This document shows positions 37,244 through 47,461 of a DNA stretch of 64,000 bases, in pieces (within the stretch, counting starts at the first letter, position 1; the number at the start of each line of letters is the position of its first letter). The notes under the pieces are model-generated. The model was not told the DNA's origin. It saw only the letters and a list, made by a program, of their open reading frames with translations, and searched no databases. A program made the translations under genes and the position numbers. The DNA is from Bacteroidales bacterium (GTDB taxonomy: Bacteria; Bacteroidota; Bacteroidia; Bacteroidales; UBA932), in assembly GCA_015060395.1 (NCBI GenBank), contig SUYP01000006.1, forward strand, positions 48,479 through 112,478. Direction: 5' to 3'.

Positions 37244-38449
37244 ATGAAGACTTGTGTGAATGTCATTATGAATGCAGTTGCGACTGCCTTTCTGATGCTG
37301 TCCTGTGAGACGGTTCAGGTTGATGATGGGAGAGATGTCCGGGCAGATGCGGTCCGCTTGGAAGAGGTAGCGGAGATCCTTTCATTGCTGCCTTTGGAAA
37401 CGGCTCAGCTGAATGAGGTCTATGAAGCGGTGACCTCTTCTTCGGGCAATGGATATGATGAGGAATATACGATGAAGGATCTGTTTCAGAGGCCTGGTGC
37501 CGGGGTAGGAGACATTGATGTCAAGAGTTCTGAGAGTTATCAGGAACCATTGAGAGACTTGATCGAAGATTATCTCTATTCTATGCAGAATGTGAAATCC
37601 TCTTCTTCGGAAAAGGATCCGGAAGAGTTTCTGACTGCATTGATGGAGTCAGATGTACAGATATATTGGCCGTTTTCGGAAGAATGGGATGGAGAGACGA
37701 TGCCGGTCATCACATACGACCCTGAGGATGGCTCTGAAGTTAATGTGGGTTACAGATTGTGTGTTGATGACGATGGTTTCCGCCGTGTCGAGGAGGTGAT
37801 CGTGGATGAGGCGATGGCTGATGAGGTGCCGGTGTGGGTGGTGAACAGGAATTCAGACGCAGGCTTTACTAGTCTTGAGATGTTGAGAAGGGAAGATCCG
37901 GAGTGGGGAGAAGGCGGCGGAAACATTATCGTCAGGCCTCAGATAAATCCTGAAGTTAAGTCTGGAGAGTCTTATAAGGTTCTGGTACTTAGGGATTTCA
38001 AGGTGAACCGTAATTATGACACCTGGTTCGCCGGAGCATCAGAGTTTTTCGTGAAGATCGGCTATCTGGAGGATTTTACAGCTATGACTGAAGCGGAGAT
38101 GCGTCTTTACAATCCGATGATCACGGACTTTATGATCGTGGTCAGGCGCAGCCAAGTCGGTGTTCCGCAGAATTTCAATGCAGTCCTGATGACAGACTGG
38201 TCAGAGGATATAGAATGGTGTGCATTCCAGATAACGGAAGATGACGGAGGGACAAAGACGGAATGGTCCACCAAGGCAAAGGTCTTTGTTGAAGGTAAGA
38301 GCTATGGGTTTGAAATAAACATACCTCTCAATTCGAGGGATGATATAGTGTGGAGGGGACGTCTGGACTATAAATGGTTCGACCAGCTGAGCGGGGCCCC
38401 CGGTTCCTTCGGGGATGTGGAACTGGTTTTTGAAGTTCTGGAGTATTGA
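37244..38449 (+). CDS. Hypothetical lipoprotein
   Basis: Signal peptide with LMLSC lipobox; no recognised domain. Confidence 0.7.
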   Translation: MKTCVNVIMNAVATAFLMLSCETVQVDDGRDVRADAVRLEEVAEILSLLPLETAQLNEVYEAVTSSSGNGYDEEYTMKDLFQRPGAGVGDIDVKSSESYQEPLRDLIEDYLYSMQNVKSSSSEKDPEEFLTALMESDVQIYWPFSEEWDGETMPVITYDPEDGSEVNVGYRLCVDDDGFRRVEEVIVDEAMADEVPVWVVNRNSDAGFTSLEMLRREDPEWGEGGGNIIVRPQINPEVKSGESYKVLVLRDFKVNRNYDTWFAGASEFFVKIGYLEDFTAMTEAEMRLYNPMITDFMIVVRRSQVGVPQNFNAVLMTDWSEDIEWCAFQITEDDGGTKTEWSTKAKVFVEGKSYGFEINIPLNSRDDIVWRGRLDYKWFDQLSGAPGSFGDVELVFEVLEY

Positions 38450-38458
38450 AACAGGTTT

Positions 38459-40327
38459 TCAGGCCTCTGTCACCGTCATTTCGCAGGCCTTGCAGTCGAA
38501 ATGAAGAGCGAATCTCTGCCCGTTGTTCAGAAGGAATAGAGGCTTGGAAACCTTTGCCCCCTGATGTACCGGACACAGGCCGAGCTCATATCTGATGCAG
38601 TATCTGGTCCTCATCAGTTCGGCTGACCTGATCGGGTCGATTTCGTAGGCCTTGCCGATTTCCACGGCTCCGGCCTCTTGATAGATCCGATGCGAGATGT
38701 GATTGGAAATGTTGAATTTGTATGTGATGTCTTTCTGAGGAAGCGGTTTTGTTACTTTTCCCTGTTTTCTCAGAAGGATGTCCTTTTTGCCGCAAGGCTC
38801 ATTGTCGAGCATCTGGGCGAGGTCTCTTCTTATTCCGTTAAGAGATGCCGCACTCATAAACGGAAGCTGTCCCGGGTCATCTATAGAGATTTCAGTGAAT
38901 CGGTAGAGTGATGTCGATTTGCATATCTGCCTGCATATCATATCCCTCATCCTTTCGTAGTTTTCTGCAGTCTGACTGCCTGCATCGAAGGTGATGGAAA
39001 CAGCCCTTCCGTCTTCACTGGAAGCTGATGCTGTGCCCTTCCATCCATCTTCCTGCATCGTGAAAGATATGACTGCCTTCACTCTGATCTCCCTTGTGCA
39101 GTTCTTGCGCTCTATTTCTTTTTCAAAGGCTGCGTTGATGTTCCTGTATATCTTCGCGCCGATGAAGAGTGACGGAGTGCTTTTGCATCTGATGGTCTTG
39201 CCTTGGCATACGTCACCGCGGAATCCGGCTACCTTTCCGTCTTTTGTGACGAATGAAAAGCCGTCGCCGTTGTTCAGCATAATGTCTTTGCTTGTGAATT
39301 TCAAGCCGATTTCGGACTTGTCCCTGTTGAGGCTTGCTATACTGCCTATCTCTTCTCCCATTGACTTCGCGGCATCCATAGAGGCCCATCTGCCCCTTCT
39401 GCCGTCGATGAAAAGCTCTGTGTAGCCTCTGTTGAATGTCTTGGACGTGTCCGGAGTGAAGCCTCCGCTGACAGAACCGAAAGATCCTCTTTCGTAGTCG
39501 GACGGCCGTCTTGAAACTATCTCGTCGAGAGCGAGGGAATAGTCCCTTACTACATTTCTGACGTATGATTCGTTTTTCAGTCTTCCTTCGATCTTGAATG
39601 AAGTTATGCCGGCATCTGCCAGCTCCTCAATCCTGTCCCGCAGGTTGTAATCCTTTAATGAAAGCAGGGCCTTATCCTTGACCAGCACTTTCCCGTCCTG
39701 GTCAACAAGGTCATATCTTGACCTGCAGGCCTGGATGCAGGCACCTCTGTTTGCGCTCCTTCCGGCAATCTTTTCCGATAGGTAGCATTGGCCGCTATAG
39801 CATACGCAGAGGGCTCCGTGGACGAAGAACTCGAGTTCGCAGCTTGTTGCGGACCGGATGGCCTTTATCTGTTCCAGTGAAAGCTCTCTTTCGAGAATCA
39901 GTCTTGAAAAACCGAGGCTTTCCAGAAATGAGGCCTGTTCGGGTGTGCGGATAGCGCACTGTGTCGATGCGTGAAGAGGTATGTGGAAGTCGGCCTTCAT
40001 ATCACCCAGACCTTCCTGGGCCATCTTCAGCACTGCCATATCCTGGATGATCAGTGCATCGGCTCCGGCGTCCTGAACTGCAAGCATCTGCCTGTATGCA
40101 GCCTCAAGTTCGTCGTCATACAGGATGGTGTTGAGCGCGACAAAAATCCTGGCACCGAATTTATGGGCATAGCTGCACAGATTCCTTATATCCTCAATGG
40201 TGTTGCCTGCCGCCTGACGTGCTCCGAACTGCGGTCCGGCTATATACACAGCATCGGCACCGCAGTCGATTGCTGCGATGCCGATCTGTGCGTCTCTTGC
40301 CGGAGCAAGCAGTTCAAGCTGCCTCAT
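38459..40327 (-). CDS. Peptidase U32 family protein
   Basis: MRQLELLAPARDAQIGIAAIDCGADAVYIAGPQFGAR; ELEFFVHGALCVCYSGQCYLSEKIAGRSANRGACIQACR. Confidence 0.93.
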   Translation of the reverse strand: MRQLELLAPARDAQIGIAAIDCGADAVYIAGPQFGARQAAGNTIEDIRNLCSYAHKFGARIFVALNTILYDDELEAAYRQMLAVQDAGADALIIQDMAVLKMAQEGLGDMKADFHIPLHASTQCAIRTPEQASFLESLGFSRLILERELSLEQIKAIRSATSCELEFFVHGALCVCYSGQCYLSEKIAGRSANRGACIQACRSRYDLVDQDGKVLVKDKALLSLKDYNLRDRIEELADAGITSFKIEGRLKNESYVRNVVRDYSLALDEIVSRRPSDYERGSFGSVSGGFTPDTSKTFNRGYTELFIDGRRGRWASMDAAKSMGEEIGSIASLNRDKSEIGLKFTSKDIMLNNGDGFSFVTKDGKVAGFRGDVCQGKTIRCKSTPSLFIGAKIYRNINAAFEKEIERKNCTREIRVKAVISFTMQEDGWKGTASASSEDGRAVSITFDAGSQTAENYERMRDMICRQICKSTSLYRFTEISIDDPGQLPFMSAASLNGIRRDLAQMLDNEPCGKKDILLRKQGKVTKPLPQKDITYKFNISNHISHRIYQEAGAVEIGKAYEIDPIRSAELMRTRYCIRYELGLCPVHQGAKVSKPLFLLNNGQRFALHFDCKACEMTVTEA

Positions 40328-40330
40328 CTG

Positions 40331-41272
40331 TTAGAGGGTCTTGAGCTGCTCCTGAGCTGTAGCACCGAACTGAGGATCGTTCACGATCTTCTCATAGTAC
40401 TCCTTAGCCTTTGCCTTGTTGCCTGCCTGCTGATAGAGAACAGCGATTGTGCAGATGATTCCGCCGGCATCCTTAGCATTAGGGGTTACCTCAAGATACT
40501 TCTCGTATGCAGCGATGCACTCGTCGTTCTTTCCGAGCTTCTGAAGTGCGCTTGCAGCAAGCTTGTATGCGTTGCCGTTCTCGAGAGCCTCGTTTGACTT
40601 GGCAGCGAAGTCGATCACTTCCTGATACTTCTTAGCCTTGCTTGAAGCCTGAGCCTTCTTGAGATAGATGTTTGAAAGAAGCTTTGCAGCATTCTCCTCT
40701 TCACCGTTAGCCTTTGCAGTCTCGAGTGCTGCGATAGACTCGTCAAGCTGACCTGCTCTCATATAAGCCTGTCCGAGCTGGATAGCTACTCCACCGTTTG
40801 CCGGATCCATTTCGAGAACTTTCGAGAAGTTTGCGATAGCTGTAGGATAATCCTTAGCCTTCATAGCTTCCTTACCTGCTGTGTTGTACTTGAGCATTTC
40901 GGTCTGGCCGATAAGTTCGCCTGCCTCGGCAGCGATCTCTGCCTCACCATAACCTTCAGCTACTTCCTTAGCCTGCTGGAATGCTGTCACAGCGCCGTCG
41001 AAATCCTTTGCGTTGTAGAGATCCTTGGCCATACTGAGGTATGCAGAACTGATCGCCTTCTTGCAGTTTGCAACAAGATCTGCACCTTCGTCTCCAAGAG
41101 CCTCACCCATTGTCAGAGCTGTCTTGAAATTTTCTACAGCTGCTGCATTGTTGCCCATCTGGAGCTCCATAGCACCATTGTTGTAAGCTTCAGTTGCCTG
41201 ATTGATGTCCTGAGCTGACATCACTCCAGCTGTCATTGCGACTGCTGCAAAAAAGAGGATAATTTTCTTCAT
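40331..41272 (-). CDS. Secreted tetratricopeptide-repeat protein
   Basis: Signal peptide MKKIILFFAAVAMTAGVMSAQ and repeated TPR-like helices. Confidence 0.85.
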   Translation of the reverse strand: MKKIILFFAAVAMTAGVMSAQDINQATEAYNNGAMELQMGNNAAAVENFKTALTMGEALGDEGADLVANCKKAISSAYLSMAKDLYNAKDFDGAVTAFQQAKEVAEGYGEAEIAAEAGELIGQTEMLKYNTAGKEAMKAKDYPTAIANFSKVLEMDPANGGVAIQLGQAYMRAGQLDESIAALETAKANGEEENAAKLLSNIYLKKAQASSKAKKYQEVIDFAAKSNEALENGNAYKLAASALQKLGKNDECIAAYEKYLEVTPNAKDAGGIICTIAVLYQQAGNKAKAKEYYEKIVNDPQFGATAQEQLKTL

Positions 41273-41373
41273 ACTTTTATTCAATTTGTTTGACGTTAAT
41301 ATTCATAATTCCACGTAAGATGCAAAAATAGGAATTTTTTATCGTATTTTTGCAATCTGCAACATTAAATATT

Positions 41374-43938
41374 ATGAAATCGGGTTTGAGACAGATATTT
41401 GCATTCGTGCCGGCCATATTGTTTTCAATAATTGTGCCAGCACAGGAACTCCCTGTAATGCCGGATGACCCAGCCGTAGTTGCCGGAACTCTTCCCAACG
41501 GAATGTCGTATTATATAGCGCAGAACGCATCAGACAAGGGAAGGGCTGATTTCGCGCTTGTGCAGAAGACCGGTAGGAAGAATGTTGCGGATTCTGCAGC
41601 TGTGGCGGACAAGGCTGTAGCGGTAGCTCGTGAGGCTCTGATCAGTCTGCCCCGTCTTGGCTCTGCTTCGCCTTTGAAGTTCTTTACCAGCCACGGCTCA
41701 GCCCCGGATGAGGACGGGTATGTGAAAGTCACGGATGATGCTACGGTATTCCGTTTCAATGATGTGCGCATCAGTGACGGAAGGACAGTCATCGACTCCG
41801 TGCTGCTGGTCCTGCTGGACCTGACAGACAGGGTAAGCCGTTCGGAAGATAAATTTGTAAGAAAATGGTATTCGCCGGCAGATCAGGCTGTGATGATAGC
41901 CGGAGATATAGATCCTGAGGCCGTGGTTACCAGGCTGGAGGCAATGTCCTATATGACTCCGGCGGTTCCGTCGTCCGGGCGTATGGCTTTGAAGTCAGAC
42001 AAGAACAGCGGACCTATAGTTACTGATGAATCCGGACTGTCCCCGCTGAAAGCGATAGAGATGGAATGGATATCCCAGAGGCCTCCGCGGGAGTATATGC
42101 ATACGGTACAGCCGGTGATCTTCGATATGTCGCTGGATATCCTCGGAAAATCTGCGGTGAGAAGGATCAAGGAGGCTCTGGAAAATTCCGCGATCCCGTA
42201 TGCAGAAGTTTCATACAGACATTTGTCAAGCTCGTTCACTCCATACGATGACAGTTTTTCAGTGCGTACGGTGGTGTCTGACGCTGATGCTGACAAGGCA
42301 ATGGGAATAATCGCAAAAGTAATGTCCGGCCTTGATGCGGAAGGCGTGTCTAAGGATGAATATCTTCTGGCTGAGCGCGAATTCGTTTCTGGCCTTGAGA
42401 CGGATATTTATGCGCCTCTGCGCCGGAACAGCGATTATATTGACAGATGTATTTCGTCATTTCTGTATAATTCCTCATCTGCTTCACCAAAGCAGGTACT
42501 GGCCTTCCATAAGTCACGGAATCTTCCTGACTCTATGCGCTGCAGGCTGTTCAACGACTTTGCTGCGGCACTGATCTACCCGATAGGGGATCCTGTTGTC
42601 GAGGCCGATGTCCCTGAGACCGGCAGACAGCAGGCGGATACTTTGGGATTTCCGGGGGCGGGGCCTAAGCTGAAGATAAAATCCTCTAAGAAGGATCATC
42701 TTTCCGGCGGTGTGGTGTGGACTTTTTCGAATGGATTCAGAGTGGTGTATAAGAATATGCCGTCTTCCGGTGAATTGTATTATACTCTTGCTCTGAACGG
42801 AGGATACAGCAGCATCCAGGGGCTGGCCGAAGGAGAGGGAGCCTTTGTCTCCGATATCTTCAGGCTCAGCAGGATAGCCGGAATCCCGGGAGAAGAATTC
42901 AAGAATCTCCTGCAGAAGGATGGTATATCTATGCAGACCCGGGTTACGATGTCCAACACTTTGGTCGAGGGACGTCTGCCGAAGGACAGGTTGAGAATGC
43001 TGATGAGGTCGCTCCTTGCTCTTGCCAACAGCCGTGAAGGTATTGAGGATGCTTTCCCTTACTATGCTGAATGCGAGGAACTTGCGCTGGATTATACCCA
43101 CGACAGATATGCGTCGAGAATGACGGCCATAGACAGCATTATGTGTCCGGGATACAGATATTCGCCATATAAATCCAAGGGCGCCCTGAGCGGATCGTTC
43201 TATACCAAGGCCGACAGCTTCCTTGCTTCTCAATTGGAGAAGATGAATGACGGTGTCTTTGTCATTGTCGGAGATATCGGGGAGGAACCTCTCAAGAAGA
43301 TCCTGCTGGAGTATGTGGGTGGGTTCAGGACGAAGGAAACTGCATTCAGAAGGCCGGTGGTGAGATATCAGCCTGTTTCCGGATGGTCAACATATACGGT
43401 AAAGGGCGACAGGAATGCGGTGGATGTCGCATTGTCGGCGCGTATGCCTCTTACTTCGGCGAATCATCTTGCTGCGGAGATTGCGGTTATGGTCCTGGAG
43501 CGTGACCTGACGGAGGCATTGGCGGGCTCAGGAATGACATTCCGTCTGTCGCATAATTTCAGGATATACCCGGAAGAGAGATTGAATATCCTGATTTCGG
43601 CATTTGAAGCCGATGGCGACGGAATGCCTGCAGGAATCGAGGCCGAGACCCCTATCGATGTCCTCGGAAAGTTAAGGGAAGTGCTCTCCGATATGGTGTC
43701 CAAGGATATAGGAGACAATGAACTCAAGGATTGCAAGGCATATCTTAAGAATGCTATGGCTGCCCGTATGAAAGATCCGATGTATTGGCAGAATGCAATA
43801 ACGGTCAGATACCTTGATGGAAAGGACCTTACCACCGGGTATGCCGCCACTATAGATGCCGTGACGAAAGACAAGGTAAGGAATATCCTATCCCTTCTTG
43901 ATCAAGGCTGCAAGGTTGAATATGTAACAACACGATGA
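41374..43938 (+). CDS. M16 (insulinase)-family protein lacking a visible HXXEH motif
   Basis: LPNGMSYYIAQNASDKGRADFALVQKTG and SNGFRVVYKNMPSSG domain starts, signal peptide. Confidence 0.82.
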   Translation: MKSGLRQIFAFVPAILFSIIVPAQELPVMPDDPAVVAGTLPNGMSYYIAQNASDKGRADFALVQKTGRKNVADSAAVADKAVAVAREALISLPRLGSASPLKFFTSHGSAPDEDGYVKVTDDATVFRFNDVRISDGRTVIDSVLLVLLDLTDRVSRSEDKFVRKWYSPADQAVMIAGDIDPEAVVTRLEAMSYMTPAVPSSGRMALKSDKNSGPIVTDESGLSPLKAIEMEWISQRPPREYMHTVQPVIFDMSLDILGKSAVRRIKEALENSAIPYAEVSYRHLSSSFTPYDDSFSVRTVVSDADADKAMGIIAKVMSGLDAEGVSKDEYLLAEREFVSGLETDIYAPLRRNSDYIDRCISSFLYNSSSASPKQVLAFHKSRNLPDSMRCRLFNDFAAALIYPIGDPVVEADVPETGRQQADTLGFPGAGPKLKIKSSKKDHLSGGVVWTFSNGFRVVYKNMPSSGELYYTLALNGGYSSIQGLAEGEGAFVSDIFRLSRIAGIPGEEFKNLLQKDGISMQTRVTMSNTLVEGRLPKDRLRMLMRSLLALANSREGIEDAFPYYAECEELALDYTHDRYASRMTAIDSIMCPGYRYSPYKSKGALSGSFYTKADSFLASQLEKMNDGVFVIVGDIGEEPLKKILLEYVGGFRTKETAFRRPVVRYQPVSGWSTYTVKGDRNAVDVALSARMPLTSANHLAAEIAVMVLERDLTEALAGSGMTFRLSHNFRIYPEERLNILISAFEADGDGMPAGIEAETPIDVLGKLREVLSDMVSKDIGDNELKDCKAYLKNAMAARMKDPMYWQNAITVRYLDGKDLTTGYAATIDAVTKDKVRNILSLLDQGCKVEYVTTR

Positions 43939-43939
43939 T

Positions 43940-44536
43940 ATGTACCACGGAACAATAATTCAGATCGATGATTGTCTGGTCTCGGAGGAGATACTGACAG
44001 AATATTTTGCCTGTGATTATGAGAAATGCAAGGGCTGCTGCTGTGTGATCGGTGACAGCGGTGCTCCTATGGAAGAATGCGAGGCAGAGGCGATAGAGAA
44101 GAACTATCATATATTTTCCCCAATAATGTCAGAGGAAGGACGTGAAGCCGTCGCTTCGAAAGGATTTTTTGAAATCGACCGTGACGGAGATATGGTCACC
44201 CCTCTGGTGCCCGGAAGTGAAGAATGTGCCTACACCCTTTTTGATGAAGACGGCAACTGCTTCTGCTCTATGGAAAGATGCTGGTTCCAGGGAAAGGGGG
44301 ATTTCCGTAAGCCGATCTCCTGCTGGCTCTATCCTATCCGTATCACACAGCTGAGCAACGGTACCAGGGCGCTCAACCTGCACAGATGGCATATCTGCCA
44401 GGATGCATTCGCAAAGGGTAAAAAAGAAAAGGTCCGCGTATATGAATTTCTACGCGAACCTATAGAGCGCTATTTCGGCGAGGAATTCTACTCGGCCTTG
44501 TCGGAAGCGGCCAAGATGCTCAATGCAGAGTCATAA
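43940..44536 (+). CDS. DUF3109 family protein
   Basis: CDYEKCKGCCCVIGDSGAP, CWFQGKGDFRKPISCWLYPIR Cys-rich pattern. Confidence 0.85.
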   Translation: MYHGTIIQIDDCLVSEEILTEYFACDYEKCKGCCCVIGDSGAPMEECEAEAIEKNYHIFSPIMSEEGREAVASKGFFEIDRDGDMVTPLVPGSEECAYTLFDEDGNCFCSMERCWFQGKGDFRKPISCWLYPIRITQLSNGTRALNLHRWHICQDAFAKGKKEKVRVYEFLREPIERYFGEEFYSALSEAAKMLNAES

Positions 44537-44706
44537 TCTTCTGCATTGACTTTCAGCTCGATGTCCTGCTCCGCTACATTGAATGAAGGGTATGAGGACA
44601 CCTCTCCAAAGATTTCCGCTCTGATCCCGTTGGATTCGAGCAGGCCTTGACTGATGCTTGCCAGCATCGGGTCGGCAAATTTTGCTACTGTCTTCAACTC
44701 ACTCAT
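44488..44706 (-). CDS. DUF2007-like small protein
   Basis: FADPMLASISQGLLESNGIRAEIFGE...DIELKVNAEDYDSALSIL. Confidence 0.78.
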   Translation of the reverse strand: MSELKTVAKFADPMLASISQGLLESNGIRAEIFGEVSSYPSFNVAEQDIELKVNAEDYDSALSILAASDKAE

Positions 44707-44738
44707 AAAGCGTTGAATTTAAGGATTATTATATTGCC

Positions 44739-45209
44739 TTATTCCTCATTCAGAGGGTTCAGGCGATGTTCCAGTCCTGCAGTGAGCCTCATTACGTCTT
44801 TCCTGAGCCCTTCCATCTCGAAGCATTCCGGAGTGCACGTCAGGGTCAGCCTGTCTTCATACATCTTGGAGATCCTGGATGCTATGTCCTTGCAGCGGAA
44901 TGTGACCGTAGTCCCGTTTTCGGATTCGAGTACGTATCTGCGGTCATTCATATAGCTGATGACATCATTCCTGACCTCACTCCAGTCCTTTCCGACGTGG
45001 ATCTCGCGCCTGATGAATCCCACTTTAGGATATCCGGCTGCTACCAATGCAAAAAATATGGCAATCTTCCACAATGCACTGTATCCGCCCTCAAAAATGG
45101 AATTTATATCACCCTCTACGGCTCCGATCAGCACCAGGACGAGGACAATGGCAGTCGTGAGGAAAGCGAAATAGAAGAAGTATTTGACTGATCTGATAAA
45201 ATATTTCAT
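44739..45209 (-). CDS. Hypothetical membrane protein
   Basis: Two hydrophobic helices then soluble C-terminus; start placed at MKYFIRSVK. Confidence 0.65.
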   Translation of the reverse strand: MKYFIRSVKYFFYFAFLTTAIVLVLVLIGAVEGDINSIFEGGYSALWKIAIFFALVAAGYPKVGFIRREIHVGKDWSEVRNDVISYMNDRRYVLESENGTTVTFRCKDIASRISKMYEDRLTLTCTPECFEMEGLRKDVMRLTAGLEHRLNPLNEE

Positions 45210-45277
45210 AGCATCATTATTGCAGGGTTGATAATCTAACATCCATACAAATATATACGAAAAATCCGATATTTTGC

Positions 45278-45285
45278 TATCTTTG
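45278..45285 (+). promoter_or_regulatory. -7 box TATCTTTG upstream of the coiled-coil membrane protein
   Basis: TAnnTTTG match 40 nt before ATG. Confidence 0.5.
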
Positions 45286-45325
45286 CGCATATATTGGGAA
45301 TAATAACCATCCAAAACAGACAGAA

Positions 45326-46189
45326 ATGGAAGAGCAGAGCTTGAAAAAAGTGATGTATGCCCTGATTGCGGTAGCCGTGCTTCTGGCCGGTGCACTTGCA
45401 TACATCTGGTACCAGAAATCATCTTTGGTGAAGGACCTTACCATTGAAAAAGAGGAACTGACGGAGCAGATGATCGCCCTTCAGAACGATTATGCCACAT
45501 TGTCGTCAGATTATGATGATATCAACCTCCAGCTGGATTCATCCCGTCTCGAGGTACAGATGCTCATTGAGAAGATAACCAAGACAGAGGCTACAAACCG
45601 TAGCAAGATCCGTCAGTACGAGAAAGAACTCGGAACGCTTCGAAGCATTATGAGGAACTATATCGTCCAGATCGACTCCCTCAATACTCTCAACAAGCAG
45701 CTTACAGCTGATGCGGCTGCGGCGCGTCGAGAGGCTGCGGAGAGCAGAAGAAGGCAGCAGGAACTCAGCAAGACAGTCGAGGATCTTTCCGGACAGGTTG
45801 CTGCAGGTTCCGTAATCAAGGCTCGCGGCATCAGGATAGAAGCCTATAATGCTTCCGACAAGGTTACAGACCGCAGCAGCCGTGTCGTGAGACTTCTCAC
45901 TACATTGAGCCTTGTGGAGAATGACCTGGCTCCGAAGGGACCGGTAAGGGTATATATCAGAGTAAAGGGACCGGACGGAATCCTTCTTACAAACGACAGC
46001 CAGAGGACATTCGAGGTGAACGGCGAGCCGATGATCTGCTCGGCTTCACGTGAGGTTGACTATCAGGGCAAGGAGGTCGAGCTCAGCATCTACCTCAATG
46101 ACATCACCGGATATGTCAAGGGTATCTACACTGTCGAGGCATATACCGAGCAGACACGCCTCGGGTCGGCAGAGCTGATGCTCCGATAG
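45326..46189 (+). CDS. Membrane-anchored coiled-coil protein of unknown function
   Basis: N-terminal TM, long coiled coil, C-terminal beta-rich domain. Confidence 0.75.
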   Translation: MEEQSLKKVMYALIAVAVLLAGALAYIWYQKSSLVKDLTIEKEELTEQMIALQNDYATLSSDYDDINLQLDSSRLEVQMLIEKITKTEATNRSKIRQYEKELGTLRSIMRNYIVQIDSLNTLNKQLTADAAAARREAAESRRRQQELSKTVEDLSGQVAAGSVIKARGIRIEAYNASDKVTDRSSRVVRLLTTLSLVENDLAPKGPVRVYIRVKGPDGILLTNDSQRTFEVNGEPMICSASREVDYQGKEVELSIYLNDITGYVKGIYTVEAYTEQTRLGSAELMLR

Positions 46190-46191
46190 CC

Positions 46192-47343
46192 GTGATATAT
46201 GTCCACATCCCTTTCTGCAGGAGTTTCTGCACATATTGCGACTTCTATTCGGAGGTCGCAGCGAAGTGCCGCAATGCTGAAGACGCCGTAAGGCAGGAAG
46301 AGCTTTTCAGGCAGTTTGCCGAGTCGCTGGCAGCTGAGGCAGGGATGCGTGGACAGGAAATGACGGATGAAGTCAATACTTTATATATAGGCGGCGGCAC
46401 CCCATCGGTGCTGCCCCTTTCTGTATTCGAGCGTCTGATGAAGGCGCTGAAAGATTCCGGACACGGAGGGCCTTTCGATGAATTTACCGTCGAGGTCAAT
46501 CCAGAGGATATAGCGGAGAAAGGCGAGGCCTATGTGGAAGGCCTTCTAGATCTGGGCGTCAACCGCATCAGTATGGGCGTGCAGTCGTTTGATGACGGAA
46601 TCCTGCGCTTTATGAACCGTCGTCACGATTCTTCTGTTGCGAAAAAGGCATATTCGGTACTTGAAAATGCAGGTGTCAGGAATATAAGCATAGACCTTAT
46701 CTTCGGACTTCCGCAGCTTTCTGACCAGCAGTGGAAAGAAACGCTGGAACGGGCTCTGGACATATCGGAGCGCGGTATGCTTCCTCATCATATATCTTCA
46801 TATCAGCTGTCTGTCGAACCGGGAAGTATGCTGGCCAGACTTGTGGAGAAGGGGAGATTTGAAGAAGCCTCTGAAGAATTATGCGAGAGACAGTATGCTG
46901 TCCTATGCGAGACTCTTGCCACGGCCGGTTACAGGCATTATGAGATATCCAATTTCGCCCGTCCCGGCTATGAGGCACGACACAATTCTGCATATTGGAA
47001 GCACCTGCCTTATGTGGGACTTGGGCCTGGAGCCCACAGCTTTGATTCTGCCTCTCTGCGGCGTCAGTGGAACAAGGATGACCTGGCTGCGTATATTGCC
47101 GATCCTTCAGGCTGCATTGGCTATGAGGAACTGGATGAGGAACAGATTGTGCTGGAAAAGATAATGCTTGGACTCAGGACGGCGGATGGAATCGATGAAG
47201 GCTGGCTTGCCGGGCATTGTGAAAAGGAGACTTTGGCCAGAGCACTGGCGGGGGGAAGCCTGATAAGGTCTGGGGATGGCCGGGTGAGGATTCCGGAAGA
47301 CAGGTTCTTTGTCTCTGATGCTATAATAGCTGAGCTGGTCTGA
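46192..47343 (+). CDS. hemW: Radical SAM heme chaperone HemW
   Basis: HIPFCRSFCTYCDFYS CX3CX2C, GGGTPSVLP, HNSAYWKHLPYVGLGPGAHSF; GTG start. Confidence 0.92.
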   Translation: MIYVHIPFCRSFCTYCDFYSEVAAKCRNAEDAVRQEELFRQFAESLAAEAGMRGQEMTDEVNTLYIGGGTPSVLPLSVFERLMKALKDSGHGGPFDEFTVEVNPEDIAEKGEAYVEGLLDLGVNRISMGVQSFDDGILRFMNRRHDSSVAKKAYSVLENAGVRNISIDLIFGLPQLSDQQWKETLERALDISERGMLPHHISSYQLSVEPGSMLARLVEKGRFEEASEELCERQYAVLCETLATAGYRHYEISNFARPGYEARHNSAYWKHLPYVGLGPGAHSFDSASLRRQWNKDDLAAYIADPSGCIGYEELDEEQIVLEKIMLGLRTADGIDEGWLAGHCEKETLARALAGGSLIRSGDGRVRIPEDRFFVSDAIIAELV

Positions 47344-47361
47344 CGTGTATGTGTCTGTCAG

Positions 47362-47422
47362 TCAGTGAGATACGCATTGTGCCTGCTGTTCCGATGCAGC
47401 AGGCGTTTGGGGTAAGTGGTTG
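47362..47422 (+). repeat. Dispersed 61-nt element with TGCCTGC/GCAGGC hairpin, copy 1
   Basis: About 72% identical by eye, ungapped, to 55686-55746. Confidence 0.6.
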
Positions 47423-47461
47423 TGACTCAGGGTATTGCGGGTCACGTGAAATATAAGGATT

